A stretch of 64,000 nucleotides of DNA. Origin: an uncultured Collinsella sp. (lineage in GTDB: Bacteria > Actinomycetota > Coriobacteriia > Coriobacteriales > Coriobacteriaceae). The stretch is from positions 1-64,000 of the forward strand of contig USAJ01000001.1 in assembly GCA_900552685.1 (NCBI GenBank), given 5' to 3'. Made by a program: the position numbers and the translations under genes. Every line of letters begins with the position of its first letter. Position 1 is the stretch's first letter. The notes beneath the pieces are model-generated. The model made no database searches. It saw only the letters and a program-made list of their open reading frames with translations, and had not been told where the DNA came from. Shown piece by piece: positions 45,908 through 54,963 of the stretch.

Positions 45908-46984
45908 GTGACGATGGTCCATTTGTCTGACGTGGTGGTGATGAAAGTGTCTAATACCGTTCTCAAACACAAACATGCGACTCGCAACACGTTGGCGCGG
46001 AACAGGATGCTCGCGCGGCTCACGGAGGCGACCGAGCAAGGTACGCTGCTCGCAACGCATGACAATACCGAGCTCATGTGGTTGCGACGCCATGTTGGAA
46101 CCGACGATATTGCGGAGCCCGAGCCGTACCTGTTCTGTTTTCAGCATGATTGGGATGCATTGACGCTGACGGAGCGAGCACTGAGGACTATCAGAGGGCT
46201 TGCGGAATTTCATCCCGATTGGGCGTTTTGGGGATATGACGCCGCACTGATATGGGGTCTGGAGGTGCCGAATGATCTGCTCGGGCCGCGTTATCTTGTT
46301 AAGACAGGTTGCTCGGTGCCGCTGAGTGCAGGATGTCGGCTGTTGCGTCCGCAGGCGGCGGGTGCGCTTGAACAAGTCGACGGCGTGTGGGCGACGCCGT
46401 TTTGGCGCACGGTAGATGATTGCTTGCTGCGTGCGCCGTTCTCCTACGGGTTGGCGATTGCCGATTCTGCACTGCGGGCGAAAGGCGTATCGCGTGGGGA
46501 TTTGTGCGAGCGCCTCCGCGTCGATTGTAAGGGCAGGCGAGGGTATCGCAGGGCACAGGTGATTGCGTCGTATGCGGACGGGCTGTCCGAAAACGGCGGC
46601 GAGTCTCGGTTCCGAGCGTTCTTTATTGCGTACGGCTTTCCGGTTCCGGAGCTGCAGGTGGAGTTTCGCGACCCGCTCGATCCGAGCCAGGTGTTTCGCG
46701 TCGACTATTTTTGGCGGCTCGAGAACGGGACGTGTGTCATCGGCGAGCTCGACGGAAAGGGGAAGTACACCTTGCAGAACGGCGAGGGTCGGGAGTCGGT
46801 CGACCCATTCGTGGCTGAACGTCAACGGGAGTCCCATCTGACAATGCTCGGGCATAAGGTGCTTCGGTTTACGTTTAACGAACTCAAAGACCCGGGGAAG
46901 CTGGTCGAGAAAATGAGGCTGGCGGGTATTCCGCGACGGGCTGATTTGGCTGAGGAATGGAGATGCCGGTGGTATGGGCGCTGA
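45908..46984 (+). CDS. predicted nuclease: AbiEi-like N-terminus, DUF559/Vsr-like C-terminus
   Basis: 358 residues. The N-terminal half has the AbiEi antitoxin-like pattern (RTIRGLAEFHPDWAFWGYDA, ALIWGLEVP, then an HTH-like segment DLCERLRVD). The C-terminal ~130 residues look like a PD-(D/E)XK endonuclease of the Vsr/DUF559 type: E in GGESRFRAFF, FRVDYFW (Asp), VIGELDGKGKY (Glu-x-Asp-x-Lys), RQRESHLTMLGHKVLRFTF. GGAGG supports GTG 45908 (5-base spacing); ATG 45914 is an alternative. Four 56-bp palindromic elements lie just upstream and two begin 9 bases after the stop. No partner toxin is adjacent. The fold assignment is by eye. Confidence 0.75.
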   Translation: MTMVHLSDVVVMKVSNTVLKHKHATRNTLARNRMLARLTEATEQGTLLATHDNTELMWLRRHVGTDDIAEPEPYLFCFQHDWDALTLTERALRTIRGLAEFHPDWAFWGYDAALIWGLEVPNDLLGPRYLVKTGCSVPLSAGCRLLRPQAAGALEQVDGVWATPFWRTVDDCLLRAPFSYGLAIADSALRAKGVSRGDLCERLRVDCKGRRGYRRAQVIASYADGLSENGGESRFRAFFIAYGFPVPELQVEFRDPLDPSQVFRVDYFWRLENGTCVIGELDGKGKYTLQNGEGRESVDPFVAERQRESHLTMLGHKVLRFTFNELKDPGKLVEKMRLAGIPRRADLAEEWRCRWYGR

Positions 46985-46993
46985 GAGGTTTTG

Positions 46994-47130
46994 TCTCAAT
47001 CTGTAACGTTTAGAGGTTATTTGAGCTCGTAACTGTTACAGATCGAGACAAACCGGTGAAACGTCGACCGAATGTCTCGATCTGTAACATCAAGGGGCCC
47101 AATAACCCTGTACCTGTTACAGTTCGAGAC
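46994..47130. repeat. 56-bp palindromic elements, copies 8-9 (mini-array)
   Basis: Copies at 46994-47049 and 47075-47130, gap 25 bp (81-bp period). Copy 9 has one arm mismatch (CAGTTCGAGAC). Begins 9 bases after the nuclease gene stop. Confidence 0.93.
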
Positions 47131-47279
47131 ATTCCCCTGATGTTGCTGGGATGGGGCTGCAACGTATTCCGTCCCCCACATCCCCTCTTCCCTCCGTTAA
47201 CCGATGCGTCTGCAGTAATCCAGCGGGACTAGGTGATAATGGACAAATGTTCATGTTAATCGTGAGGGAGGAGCTCGAT

Positions 47280-48650
47280 ATGGCGTCTGCCGATCGTTCC
47301 ACGTTGTTTATCAATGCGACCATTCTGGATGGTTCGGAGCATATGGAGCCGCAGCCCGACATGGCCGTGGCCGTTGAGCGCGGTGTCATCACGTGGATGG
47401 GGCCGAGTGCTGTGGCGCAGGCGCCTGCAGGTGCCGAGGTCATCGACCTGGCAGGTGCGTATCTCATGCCAGGTCTCATCAATATGCATGTGCATCTGTG
47501 CGGTTCGGGCAAGCCGGTTTCGGCGGGCGATGCAGGCGCGCTGATGAAGAAGCTCGATAATCCCGTGGGGCGCGCCATCGTCCGCCACATCCTCAAAGGC
47601 AGCGCCCAACAGCAGCTGGCAAGCGGCGTGACCACGGTGCGCGGCGCGGGCGACCCGCTGTTTGCCGACATCGCCGTTCGTAATGCCATCGACGCCGGCA
47701 AGTATCAAGGTCCTCGCCTGGTGGCGCCGGGAACGGGCGTTACGGTGCCGGGCGGCCATGGTGCGGGCTTGTTCGCCCAGGTGGCCAACGGTCCCGCCGA
47801 GGCAGCCGAACAGGTGCGCGACCTGTATGCGCGTGGTGCCGACGTCATTAAGCTGTTCGTGACGGGCGGCGTGTTCGACGCGACCGAGGTGGGCGAGCCG
47901 GGTGTGTTGCGTATGCCCGTGGAGGTTGCCGCGGCGGCGTGCAGGGCGGCGCACGATATGGGCCTTCCTGTTATGGCTCATGTTGAGAGTACCGAGGGCG
48001 TGAAGGCCGCGCTTGAGGCCGGCGTTGACACGATTGAGCACGGCGCTCCGCTGACGCCCGAGATCCTGGAGCTGTACCGTGGCGCCGCGGGCACGCAGCT
48101 CGAGGGGCGTGCGCCCAGTGTTACCTGCACTATCAGCCCGGCGCTGCCGTTTGTATTGCTCGACCCGAAAAAGACCCATTCGACCGATACGCAAAAGAAG
48201 AACGGCGATATCGTGTGCTCGGGCATTATCGAGAGCGCTCGTGCCGCACTGGATGCCGGCGTTAAGGTGGGCCTGGGCACGGACTCGAGCTGCCCGTTCG
48301 TGACGCAGTACGACATGTGGCGTGAGGTGGCCTATTTTGCCAAGTATGTCGACGTGAGCAACGCCTTCGCACTGCATACGGCTACGCAGGTCAATGCCGA
48401 GCTGCTGGGGCTGGGCGGCGAGACCGGCACAATCGAGTGCGGCAAGACCGCCGATATCCTGGTGACGCGCGAGAACCCGCTCGATGACCTGTGCGCACTG
48501 CGTGAGCCGACGCACGTGATGTGTCGCGGCGATCTGGTGCGCAAGCTCAAGGTGAAGCGTATTCCCGAGGTGGACGCCGAGCTCGACGCGATTATGACCA
48601 TGCCTGCCGAAGCGCTTGCCGAGGAGCTGGCCCGCGACGGCGTGGCATAG
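47280..48650 (+). CDS. metal-dependent amidohydrolase
   Basis: 456 residues of the amidohydrolase superfamily (imidazolonepropionase/Xaa-Pro dipeptidase-like branch). The metal motif is PGLINMHVHLCGSG (HxH); KLFVTGG (metal Lys), VMAHVEST and DTIEHGAPLTPE (His ligands) and GLGTDSSCPFV (Asp) complete the site, and the C-terminal GTIECGKTADILVTRENPL is the composite-domain return. Substrate unknown. GGGAGGAG supports ATG 47280; an in-frame ATG at 47247 lacks a ribosome site. Confidence 0.9.
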   Translation: MASADRSTLFINATILDGSEHMEPQPDMAVAVERGVITWMGPSAVAQAPAGAEVIDLAGAYLMPGLINMHVHLCGSGKPVSAGDAGALMKKLDNPVGRAIVRHILKGSAQQQLASGVTTVRGAGDPLFADIAVRNAIDAGKYQGPRLVAPGTGVTVPGGHGAGLFAQVANGPAEAAEQVRDLYARGADVIKLFVTGGVFDATEVGEPGVLRMPVEVAAAACRAAHDMGLPVMAHVESTEGVKAALEAGVDTIEHGAPLTPEILELYRGAAGTQLEGRAPSVTCTISPALPFVLLDPKKTHSTDTQKKNGDIVCSGIIESARAALDAGVKVGLGTDSSCPFVTQYDMWREVAYFAKYVDVSNAFALHTATQVNAELLGLGGETGTIECGKTADILVTRENPLDDLCALREPTHVMCRGDLVRKLKVKRIPEVDAELDAIMTMPAEALAEELARDGVA

Positions 48651-48684
48651 GTGTGACAAAGGGACAGCTCCGTTGTCGCATACA

Positions 48685-48723
48685 AAAAGCCGAGGTCTCA
48701 ACACGAGGCCTCGGCTTTTATTT
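48685..48723 (+). terminator. intrinsic terminator of the amidohydrolase gene
   Basis: AAAAGCCGAGG / CCTCGGCTTTT with a loop of 13 bases; T-rich after. It may also serve the convergent gene. Confidence 0.85.
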
Positions 48724-48741
48724 TGTCCTATGGTGTAGCGG

Positions 48742-49215
48742 CTAGGAGCGGGTTTCCATCTTGGCGTGGCACTTGGGGCAGGTGACGCGGATCTTGCCCT
48801 TGCCCTTGGGGACGGACAACATCTGGCCGCAGTTGGGGCACTTGAGGTACGCCGTGGTCTTGCGACCCTTCCACATCTTCTTGGCCGTGCGCTTGGCACG
48901 TTCAAAGTCTTCCTTGCTGGTGCCGGCCGTGCGCGAGGCGTTGGCAGCTGCAGTCCCGCCGCCCAAGCTGGCGACGAACTTGCCTAGGCCGGGGACGTTC
49001 GCGGTCGCCGTGACAAAGGCATCGTTCTCCTTGCGGCGCGCGTCGGTGTTTTTGGACAGGCCGCGCAGCACGCCAATCACAATAACGGCGATGGCGATCC
49101 AGCTGAGCCACTGAATACGGGCCATCGATCCGATCATCGCGATGATAATGCCTGCGAAGCCCAACACGACGGTGAGTTCGTCGGCGCCGTTGCGACCCTT
49201 CATAAAGTCATTCAT
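48742..49215 (-). CDS. membrane protein with C-terminal zinc ribbon
   Basis: 157 residues, minus strand. Two adjacent membrane helices (about 13-28 and 32-50: LTVVLGFAGIIIAMIGSM, IQWLSWIAIAVIVIGVL), a charged Gly/Ala middle, and a C-terminal zinc ribbon CPNCGQMLSVPKGKGKIRVT followed by CPKCHAKM. Looks like the small zinc-ribbon membrane proteins common in coriobacteria; function unknown. AAAGG lies before ATG 49215. Confidence 0.82.
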   Translation of the reverse strand: MNDFMKGRNGADELTVVLGFAGIIIAMIGSMARIQWLSWIAIAVIVIGVLRGLSKNTDARRKENDAFVTATANVPGLGKFVASLGGGTAAANASRTAGTSKEDFERAKRTAKKMWKGRKTTAYLKCPNCGQMLSVPKGKGKIRVTCPKCHAKMETRS

Positions 49216-49260
49216 GCGAATTGCCTTTCGTTCGATATGCTGCACGCCTTTATACCCCTT

Positions 49261-49327
49261 TTGGTGCATTGGGGACAGGTTAATCTGCACCAAGGTGGTG
49301 CAAACGTACCTGTCTCCCCTTGCACCA
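49261..49327. repeat. 67-bp palindromic element of the TTGGTGCA/ACCTG type
   Basis: TTGGTGCATTGGGGACAGGT (49261-49280) is nearly the inverse of ACCTGTCTCCCCTTGCACCA plus A (49307-49327), with an inner GCACCA/TGGTGC stem. It sits one base after the csoR stop on the minus strand. A shorter relative is at 60000-60032. Confidence 0.8.
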
Positions 49328-49328
49328 A

Positions 49329-49601
49329 TTACTTGGCGAGCTTGTCGACGACGCGTTCGATCTCGGCGAGCTTGGCGGCTTTGAGCTCCTCGTCGCCCGA
49401 TTCGATGGCCGAGGCGACGCAGCCCTCGATGTGTGCCTTCAACACATCGGCGTTGATGCGGGCGATAAGCGCCTGCGTGGCCATGAGCTGCGTGGAGATG
49501 TCGACGCAGTAACGGTCCTCATCGACCATCCGCAGAATGCCGTCGATCTGGCCGCGTGCCGTCTTGAGCATGCGGGTCACCGATTTATGGTCTGCCATCA
49601 T
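49329..49601 (-). CDS. csoR: CsoR-family copper-sensing repressor
   Basis: 90 residues, all-helical CsoR/DUF156 family. The copper ligands are all there with correct spacing: C32 (RYCVDISTQ), H57 and C61 (KAHIEGCV). Represses the cop operon by binding a GC-rich operator when Cu(I) is absent; the operator candidate lies before copA. GAGGA before 49601 fixes the start. Last gene of copA-copZ-csoR. Confidence 0.94.
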   Translation of the reverse strand: MMADHKSVTRMLKTARGQIDGILRMVDEDRYCVDISTQLMATQALIARINADVLKAHIEGCVASAIESGDEELKAAKLAEIERVVDKLAK

Positions 49602-49649
49602 GGCGGGTCCTCGTTTCTGGTCGATGGGATCGAATGCCTCTGGTAGCTG

Positions 49650-49871
49650 CTACGCGGCGGTCACGGACAGGGCGTGGAACTTCTCGCCGGCGCCCTCGAC
49701 GGCGGCGGCGAGCTGCTCGGCGGTCACGGTGTCGGCGCACTCTACCTGGACGGTCTGGGTCTCGTGATCGGCGTCGGCATCGGTCACGCCTGCCACGTTG
49801 AGCAGCGCCGTCTCGACAGTGGCGTCGCAGTGGCCGCACATGAGGCCAGACGTTTTAACGATGTAGTTCAT
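49650..49871 (-). CDS. copZ: copper chaperone CopZ (HMA domain)
   Basis: 73 residues, a single heavy-metal-associated ferredoxin-like fold with MCGHC (MxCxxC variant with the two metal Cys) near residue 11. Delivers Cu(I) to CopA or CsoR. AAAAGGAGA precedes the ATG. Between copA and csoR on the same strand. Confidence 0.92.
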   Translation of the reverse strand: MNYIVKTSGLMCGHCDATVETALLNVAGVTDADADHETQTVQVECADTVTAEQLAAAVEGAGEKFHALSVTAA

Positions 49872-49899
49872 GATTATCTCCTTTTCGTTGAGTACCTAA

Positions 49900-49966
49900 A
49901 GTTGCGGTGAAATACGGACTAAATAGCGGTTTAGCTAAGCATGTTACGCCTTATTTCACCGCAACT
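49900..49966. repeat. 67-bp palindromic element, copy 3, overlapping the copA 3' end
   Basis: AGTTGCGGTGAAATACGGAC... on the left and ATTTCACCGCAACT on the right, total 67 bp. The right arm, read on the minus strand, encodes the last five residues and the stop of copA. Confidence 0.88.
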
Positions 49967-52296
49967 GATGGTTTAAAGGTTCGCAGACGCAGGGCATTGC
50001 TTACGACGCACACGCTCGACAGGCTCATGGCTGCAGCGCCAAACATCGGCGAGAGTTGCCATCCGGTGAGCGGGAAGAACACGCCCGCCGCCAGCGGAAT
50101 GCCGATGCCGTTGTAGAACAGTGCCCAGAACAGGTCCTGCTTGATGTTGCGGATCGTGGCGCGCGAAAGCTCGATGGCGCGGGCGACGTCCATGAGGTCG
50201 CTGCGCATGAGCACCACGTCGGCGCCCTCCTTGGCGATGTCGGCGCCGGTGCCGATAGCGAGGCCCACGTCGGAGCGCGCCAGGGCGGGGGAGTCGTTGA
50301 TGCCGTCGCCCACCATGGCGACCTTGCCGCCCGCATCCTGCAGTTCGCGCACGTGACGTTCCTTGTCGGCGGGCAGGACGTCGGCGATAACCTGTTCGCT
50401 GGTGAGTCCCACGCGGCGAGCGATGGCCTCGGCCGTCACGCGGTTGTCGCCGGTGAGCATGCGCACGTCGACGCCGAGCTTGCGGAGCGCGGCGATTGCC
50501 TCGGCGCTCGTCTCTTTGACCTCGTCAGCCACGGCGATGGTACCAACGAGTTTGCCGTTCTTGGCAAAGAACAGCGGCGTTTTGCCCTCGGTAGCAAATT
50601 GCTCGGCAAGACCGGCGGGCACCTCCGCGCCCAGCTCGCTCATCAGACGAACGTTGCCGGCAGCGATGACGTTTTGTCCCTCGCGCGCCGTAACGCCACG
50701 ACCGGGCACGGCGGCAAAGTCCTCGACCATGCGTGCGACGATTCCGCGCGCCCCGCACTCGGCCATAATCGCCTCGGCCAGCGGGTGCTCGCTCGAGCGC
50801 TCCAGCGCGGCAGCGAGCTTCAGTAGCGCCTTTTCACTCATAGCGGGCGAGCCGTCAGCGCGCGTGGCCACCACGATATCGGTCACGGCCGGCTTGCCGC
50901 GGGTGACCGTACCCGTCTTATCGAGTACCACGGTGCCCACGTTGCGCAGATTCTCCAGCGCCTCGGCGCTCTTAAACAGAATGCCCATTTCGGCGCCCTT
51001 ACCGGTGCCAACCATAATGGCGACGGGCGTGGCCAGGCCCAGCGCGCACGGGCAGCTGATCACCAACACGGCCACGGCGGAGGTGAGCGCCTCGTTTATG
51101 CTGCCGGTCAGTGCCATCCACACCGCAAAGGTCACGGCCGAGATCACAAACACCACGGGCACAAACACGCCGGCGACCTTGTCGGCCAGGCGGGCGATGG
51201 GCGCCTTGGTGGCGTTGGCGTCCTCGACGAGCTGGATGATCTTGGCGAGCGACGTGTCGGCGCCCACTCGCGTGGCACGGAAGGTAAACGATCCGGTGCG
51301 GTTGACCGTGGCGGCGTTGACGGTGTCGCCGGCGGTCTTTTCCACGGGGATGGACTCGCCGGTGAGCGCACTCTCGTCCACGGCCGACGCGCCCTCGAGT
51401 ACTACGCCGTCGACAGGGATGGACTCGCCGGGGCGCACACGCAGCACCTGGCCGGGAAGGATGCTGTCGACGTCCACGGTGGTTTCGGTGCCGTCATCGG
51501 CAACGACGGTCGCGGTCTTGGGTGCTAGGTCGATGAGCGCCTCGATAGCGCCGCCGGTCTTGGACTTGCTGCGCGTCTCGAGGTATTTGCCCACGGTGAC
51601 GAGCGACAGGATGGTGCCGGCGCTCTCAAAGTACAGGTTGTCCATGCTCGTCATCATAGCCTCGTGTACCTGACCTGTGGCCAGCTGGTCGGCCATGATA
51701 AACATGGCATAGAGCGACCAGGCGATCGACGCGGTGGCACCGACGGCGATGAGAGCGTCCATGGTGGGTGCGCCGTGCACGAGCGACTTGAAGCCGTTGA
51801 TAAAGTACGCGTCGTTGACGTAGACGATGGGGATGAGCAAGACGAGCTCGGTGAGCGCCAACGTCATGCTGTGGGTGTGGTCGGTGAAGACGCTGGGCAG
51901 CGGCCAGCCGAGCATGTGTCCCATGCCTATGTAGAACAGCGGAATGAGAAAGATGATTGAGATGATGAGACGGGTGCGCATGGCGGAGGCAGTGGCCTCC
52001 AACTTTTTGGTCGGCGACTCCATATGGGCGGCGCCGGACCTGGCTTGCGCGCTGCCGCTTGAGCTGGCGGCGTCGGTGCCCGTACTGACGGGCGAGGCCG
52101 AATAGCCCGCGCGATCGACGGCGGTGCAGATGTCGTCGGGGGAGACCTGTGCGGGGTCATAGTCCACCAACATGGAGCCGGCGAGCAGGTTGACAGCGAC
52201 GCCTTGGACGCCGTCGAGCTTACTGACGGCGCGGTCCACATGCGCCTGGCAAGCGGCGCACGTCATGCCGCCCACGTCAAACTTATCTTGAGCCAT
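49951..52296 (-). CDS. copA: copper-translocating P1B-type ATPase
   Basis: 781 residues. N-terminal HMA domain with [12 protein letters not shown] (C13/C16), a linker of ~40 residues, eight membrane helices with the CPC metal site [12 protein letters not shown], phosphorylation motif [23 protein letters not shown] (HP motif) and [20 protein letters not shown]. Exports Cu(I). AAAGGAG precedes ATG 52296. The C-terminal SVAVK and stop are supplied by the inserted 67-bp element, so the original end has been replaced or extended. Led by a CsoR-type operator. Confidence 0.96.
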   Translation of the reverse strand: MAQDKFDVGGMTCAACQAHVDRAVSKLDGVQGVAVNLLAGSMLVDYDPAQVSPDDICTAVDRAGYSASPVSTGTDAASSSGSAQARSGAAHMESPTKKLEATASAMRTRLIISIIFLIPLFYIGMGHMLGWPLPSVFTDHTHSMTLALTELVLLIPIVYVNDAYFINGFKSLVHGAPTMDALIAVGATASIAWSLYAMFIMADQLATGQVHEAMMTSMDNLYFESAGTILSLVTVGKYLETRSKSKTGGAIEALIDLAPKTATVVADDGTETTVDVDSILPGQVLRVRPGESIPVDGVVLEGASAVDESALTGESIPVEKTAGDTVNAATVNRTGSFTFRATRVGADTSLAKIIQLVEDANATKAPIARLADKVAGVFVPVVFVISAVTFAVWMALTGSINEALTSAVAVLVISCPCALGLATPVAIMVGTGKGAEMGILFKSAEALENLRNVGTVVLDKTGTVTRGKPAVTDIVVATRADGSPAMSEKALLKLAAALERSSEHPLAEAIMAECGARGIVARMVEDFAAVPGRGVTAREGQNVIAAGNVRLMSELGAEVPAGLAEQFATEGKTPLFFAKNGKLVGTIAVADEVKETSAEAIAALRKLGVDVRMLTGDNRVTAEAIARRVGLTSEQVIADVLPADKERHVRELQDAGGKVAMVGDGINDSPALARSDVGLAIGTGADIAKEGADVVLMRSDLMDVARAIELSRATIRNIKQDLFWALFYNGIGIPLAAGVFFPLTGWQLSPMFGAAAMSLSSVCVVSNALRLRTFKPSVAVK

Positions 52297-52340
52297 GGTT
52301 TCTCCTTTCTGTGGTTCGGTGTTGGAATTGTTAACCTGCC

Positions 52341-52375
52341 GATACTATACACCCATACCCCCTGGGGGTGTCTAG
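52341..52375 (-). promoter_or_regulatory. cop operon promoter with CsoR-type operator
   Basis: ATACCCCCTGGGGGTGT (52355-52371) is a G/C-tract palindrome of the CsoR type. On the minus strand it lies between a candidate -35 TAGACA (52369-52374) and -10 TATAGT (52344-52349), where a bound repressor would block transcription of copA. Confidence 0.8.
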
Positions 52376-52448
52376 TACAGAATAAATGTATGACATTTCG
52401 CTACAGATGAAGGTAGTTGGTTGGCCGATGGACCGTTCCAACCAATCA

Positions 52449-52665
52449 TCTCAATCTGTAACATCTGGACCGGTTTTTGAACCATAACTGTTACAGATTT
52501 AGACGAACTGTTGAACGGCAGTCCAAACGTCTCAATCCGTAACATATTGACCTGATTTTGCCAAGTAGATGTTACAGGTCGAGACAAACCATCCAGGCCA
52601 ATCCGAACATCTTGATCTGTAACATCTAGACCAGTATTTGAGTTCTAACTGTTACAGATCGAGAC
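52449..52665. repeat. array of three 56-bp palindromic elements (copies 10-12)
   Basis: Copies at 52449-52504, 52530-52585 and 52610-52665; gaps 25 and 24 bp. Copy 11 has small changes (CAATCCGTAAC, CAGGTCGAGAC). The array fills the spacer between the cop promoter and the 3' end of the kinase gene. Confidence 0.94.
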
Positions 52666-52707
52666 ATTTGCCGGGGAGGGGTCCCGTTGCGGCAAGACGC
52701 CCGCCGC

Positions 52708-54792
52708 CTAGATACAGAACCCGGGGATCACACAGGTTAGCTTGTTTGGCTTTTCCGCAGGCGTTGCGTACGTAAAGACGTCGCCGTCGTGCCCCACGCG
52801 GTTCATATAGAGCGTGCCTTCGCTCTCCGATGTGTCGGGGCTCACCGTGCGCTCCCACCAACAGGTGTCCTTGCCCTTCCACTGGCGGACCATCGTCTCG
52901 TTCGTGGAATACGGGCTCACCTTGAGCTCGCGGAAGAGCTGATACTCCTTGCCCTCGCCGTTGTAGATGTCTGCCAGGTAGTGATAGTCCTCGGTAAACG
53001 AATCGGGCGGTTGCGTACCGCACAGCTCGACCATGGCGGGCAGCCAAAGGGTTGCGGGCAACTCGCTCAGGCACGATGCGCTGTTGGCGGCGCCCACATT
53101 GTTCGAGACCTTCTTGACCCCTTTAATGAGTGCGCGCAACTCGTTGGGCAGCAGCTTAAGGCCGTCGCCGTTGAGCCATTCCCGCAGCTCGCAATCTGCC
53201 CAGCCGGCGCTCGGCGGTTCAGCCGCAGCGTTGCGCTCGGCAATACCCGCATCGAACATAAACGTCAGTCCGGCCTTGCCCGTCCCGTCCAGAAGCTCAT
53301 CGTGGCGGATGCCCACAAGCTGCGCGCCAACCTGCAGCCCGTTGGTGAGCGTGACACGCTTGGTACACGGATAGGGGATATGCCCATCGGCATCGAGCAG
53401 ATGATAGCGCTTGGCAATCTCGCGTGCCTCGCTACGGGTCTCGGCGGCCTTAATCTTGAGCGAAATCTCCTGCAGCTGATCCCAGGTGTAGTCGTCAATC
53501 GAACCGCGGATGCCGTCAAGGTAGTCGGGGATGCCAAAGCCATGGGTTGCCGCCCCGATAACGCTGAGCCCCGCAGCGGCTGCGATAGCGCCGCCGATAA
53601 TAAAGCGGCGGCGGGTCATGGCATCGTGACGGGCCTGATTCAGGATCTCTCGTGCGCGCTCGCCGGCGACGTCGACCTTAAGGTGCGTGCCAGAATCGAT
53701 ATCAATCGCGGCCTCGTCTCCTGTGCCTTCGCGGCCCTCGGATTCGGCATCGGTGAGGTATGCCGAGAGCACCTCGAGCATCTGCTGCTCGGTGGGACGA
53801 TCGCACTGCTCGACTGAGAGACCCTTCATGATGATTTGGACGAGCGCTTCATCGCCCTCGCAGCGCGGCTCGAGCGGTGCCGGCTTGGTCTTGGTCTTTA
53901 CGAGATAGAACGAGCCGGTTGCAGCGGCGTCCGTCGACTCAAAGTCAAACGGTTTGCGACCGCTGTAGAGCTGGTACAGAATGCTCGAAAGCGCATAGAC
54001 GTCGATTGCCGGCGAACGGCGAAGGGCCGCGATGCCTTCGATATCCTGCGTGAGCATCTCGGGCGCGGCGTATGCGGGCGTGGCAAAGCGCCAGATGTCG
54101 GCGCGCCGGGTGATCGTGTCGTCGCCGAGAGCCATGGTCGCGGAGCCCATGTCGATGAGGCAGGGGTCAAAGGAGCAATCGGCAATCTGCTGCTCGAGCG
54201 TTCGGCTGGTGGTGCGGAACATAATATTGGCAGGCGAAAGGTCGCGATGGATGACCGGGTTCACGAGGCCTTGGGTCATCAAGAGCGCACGAAGCACGGC
54301 GTTTCCGACGGCGGCGACCATCTGGGTGGTCAGCCCGCCCGAGGCGTCGTGCGGAAGCAGGGGCAGCGCCTGCTTGAGCAAGGTACCCTCGACCCACTCC
54401 ATGAGGATGAGCGGGTCATCCTCGCACGATCCGTAGCCATAGACGCGCGGAAATCCGCGCAGGTGCGAGACGGTACACAGATGACGGTACTCCTCGAACA
54501 GCGCGGCGGTGTTGGCCAGGTGCGCTGCCGATTGCTCGGCGGAGCGGTCGGGGGCTTGGCCGGAAAGGATGGCGTTGTCCTTGAGTAGCTTGCCGGCAAA
54601 GACCTCGCCGCTCGTGTTGGTCGCGCGCAGCACGTGCCCGATGTTGCCGTTGTTGCGGTGGGCCGTCTGGAGAATAAGCGTCATAAACCGACGCTTGGCG
54701 TCGTCCTCGGCGCTGGGGTCGACCGCCACGGCGGTATCGAACGTATCGAGACGGACGAGTTTGTCGCCATAGACGCTATCGGTAGTATCCAT
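52708..54792 (-). CDS. membrane-anchored Ser/Thr protein kinase with C-terminal DUF6273-like domain
   Basis: 694 residues. Kinase domain about 45-330: GKLLKDN (candidate ATP Lys), LILMEWVEGTLL (hinge), catalytic loop VIHRDLSPANIMF, DMGSA in place of DFG, TPAYAAPEM (APE) and DVYALSSILYQLYSG. A basic stretch (MTRRR) leads to one membrane helix (about 396-416). The extracytoplasmic part ends in a DUF6273-like domain (GWADCELREWLNGDGLKLLP, then TLYMNRVGHDGDV). AAAGGA precedes ATG 54792. An FHA protein is encoded just upstream on the same strand; a terminator-like hairpin lies between. No PP2C phosphatase gene nearby. Confidence 0.88.
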   Translation of the reverse strand: MDTTDSVYGDKLVRLDTFDTAVAVDPSAEDDAKRRFMTLILQTAHRNNGNIGHVLRATNTSGEVFAGKLLKDNAILSGQAPDRSAEQSAAHLANTAALFEEYRHLCTVSHLRGFPRVYGYGSCEDDPLILMEWVEGTLLKQALPLLPHDASGGLTTQMVAAVGNAVLRALLMTQGLVNPVIHRDLSPANIMFRTTSRTLEQQIADCSFDPCLIDMGSATMALGDDTITRRADIWRFATPAYAAPEMLTQDIEGIAALRRSPAIDVYALSSILYQLYSGRKPFDFESTDAAATGSFYLVKTKTKPAPLEPRCEGDEALVQIIMKGLSVEQCDRPTEQQMLEVLSAYLTDAESEGREGTGDEAAIDIDSGTHLKVDVAGERAREILNQARHDAMTRRRFIIGGAIAAAAGLSVIGAATHGFGIPDYLDGIRGSIDDYTWDQLQEISLKIKAAETRSEAREIAKRYHLLDADGHIPYPCTKRVTLTNGLQVGAQLVGIRHDELLDGTGKAGLTFMFDAGIAERNAAAEPPSAGWADCELREWLNGDGLKLLPNELRALIKGVKKVSNNVGAANSASCLSELPATLWLPAMVELCGTQPPDSFTEDYHYLADIYNGEGKEYQLFRELKVSPYSTNETMVRQWKGKDTCWWERTVSPDTSESEGTLYMNRVGHDGDVFTYATPAEKPNKLTCVIPGFCI

Positions 54793-54929
54793 GGCGTTCC
54801 TTTGTCTGGCATGGGTTGCCGCACGTTTACGCGAGCAGTGCGGATATCGGTAAAATACCATGATAGCCGCACTGCCCACGTATACCGCTGAGTATTGTCG
54901 TTTACGATGCAGAAGGTAGAAGACGAAAG

Positions 54930-54962
54930 ACGGACGGCGACCGTCTTTCGATCGCCGTCCGT
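54930..54962 (-). terminator. terminator-like hairpin between FHA and kinase genes
   Basis: ACGGACGGCGA (54930-54940) and TCGCCGTCCGT (54952-54962), a perfect 11-bp stem; read on the minus strand it is followed by CTTTCGTCTTC. It begins one base after the FHA gene stop. Confidence 0.65.
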
Positions 54963-54963
54963 G

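Noticed and set aside
49597..49837. Alternative minus-strand frame overlapping copZ
   Set aside because: Arg-rich translation in the wrong phase over copZ; no start site, no motifs.
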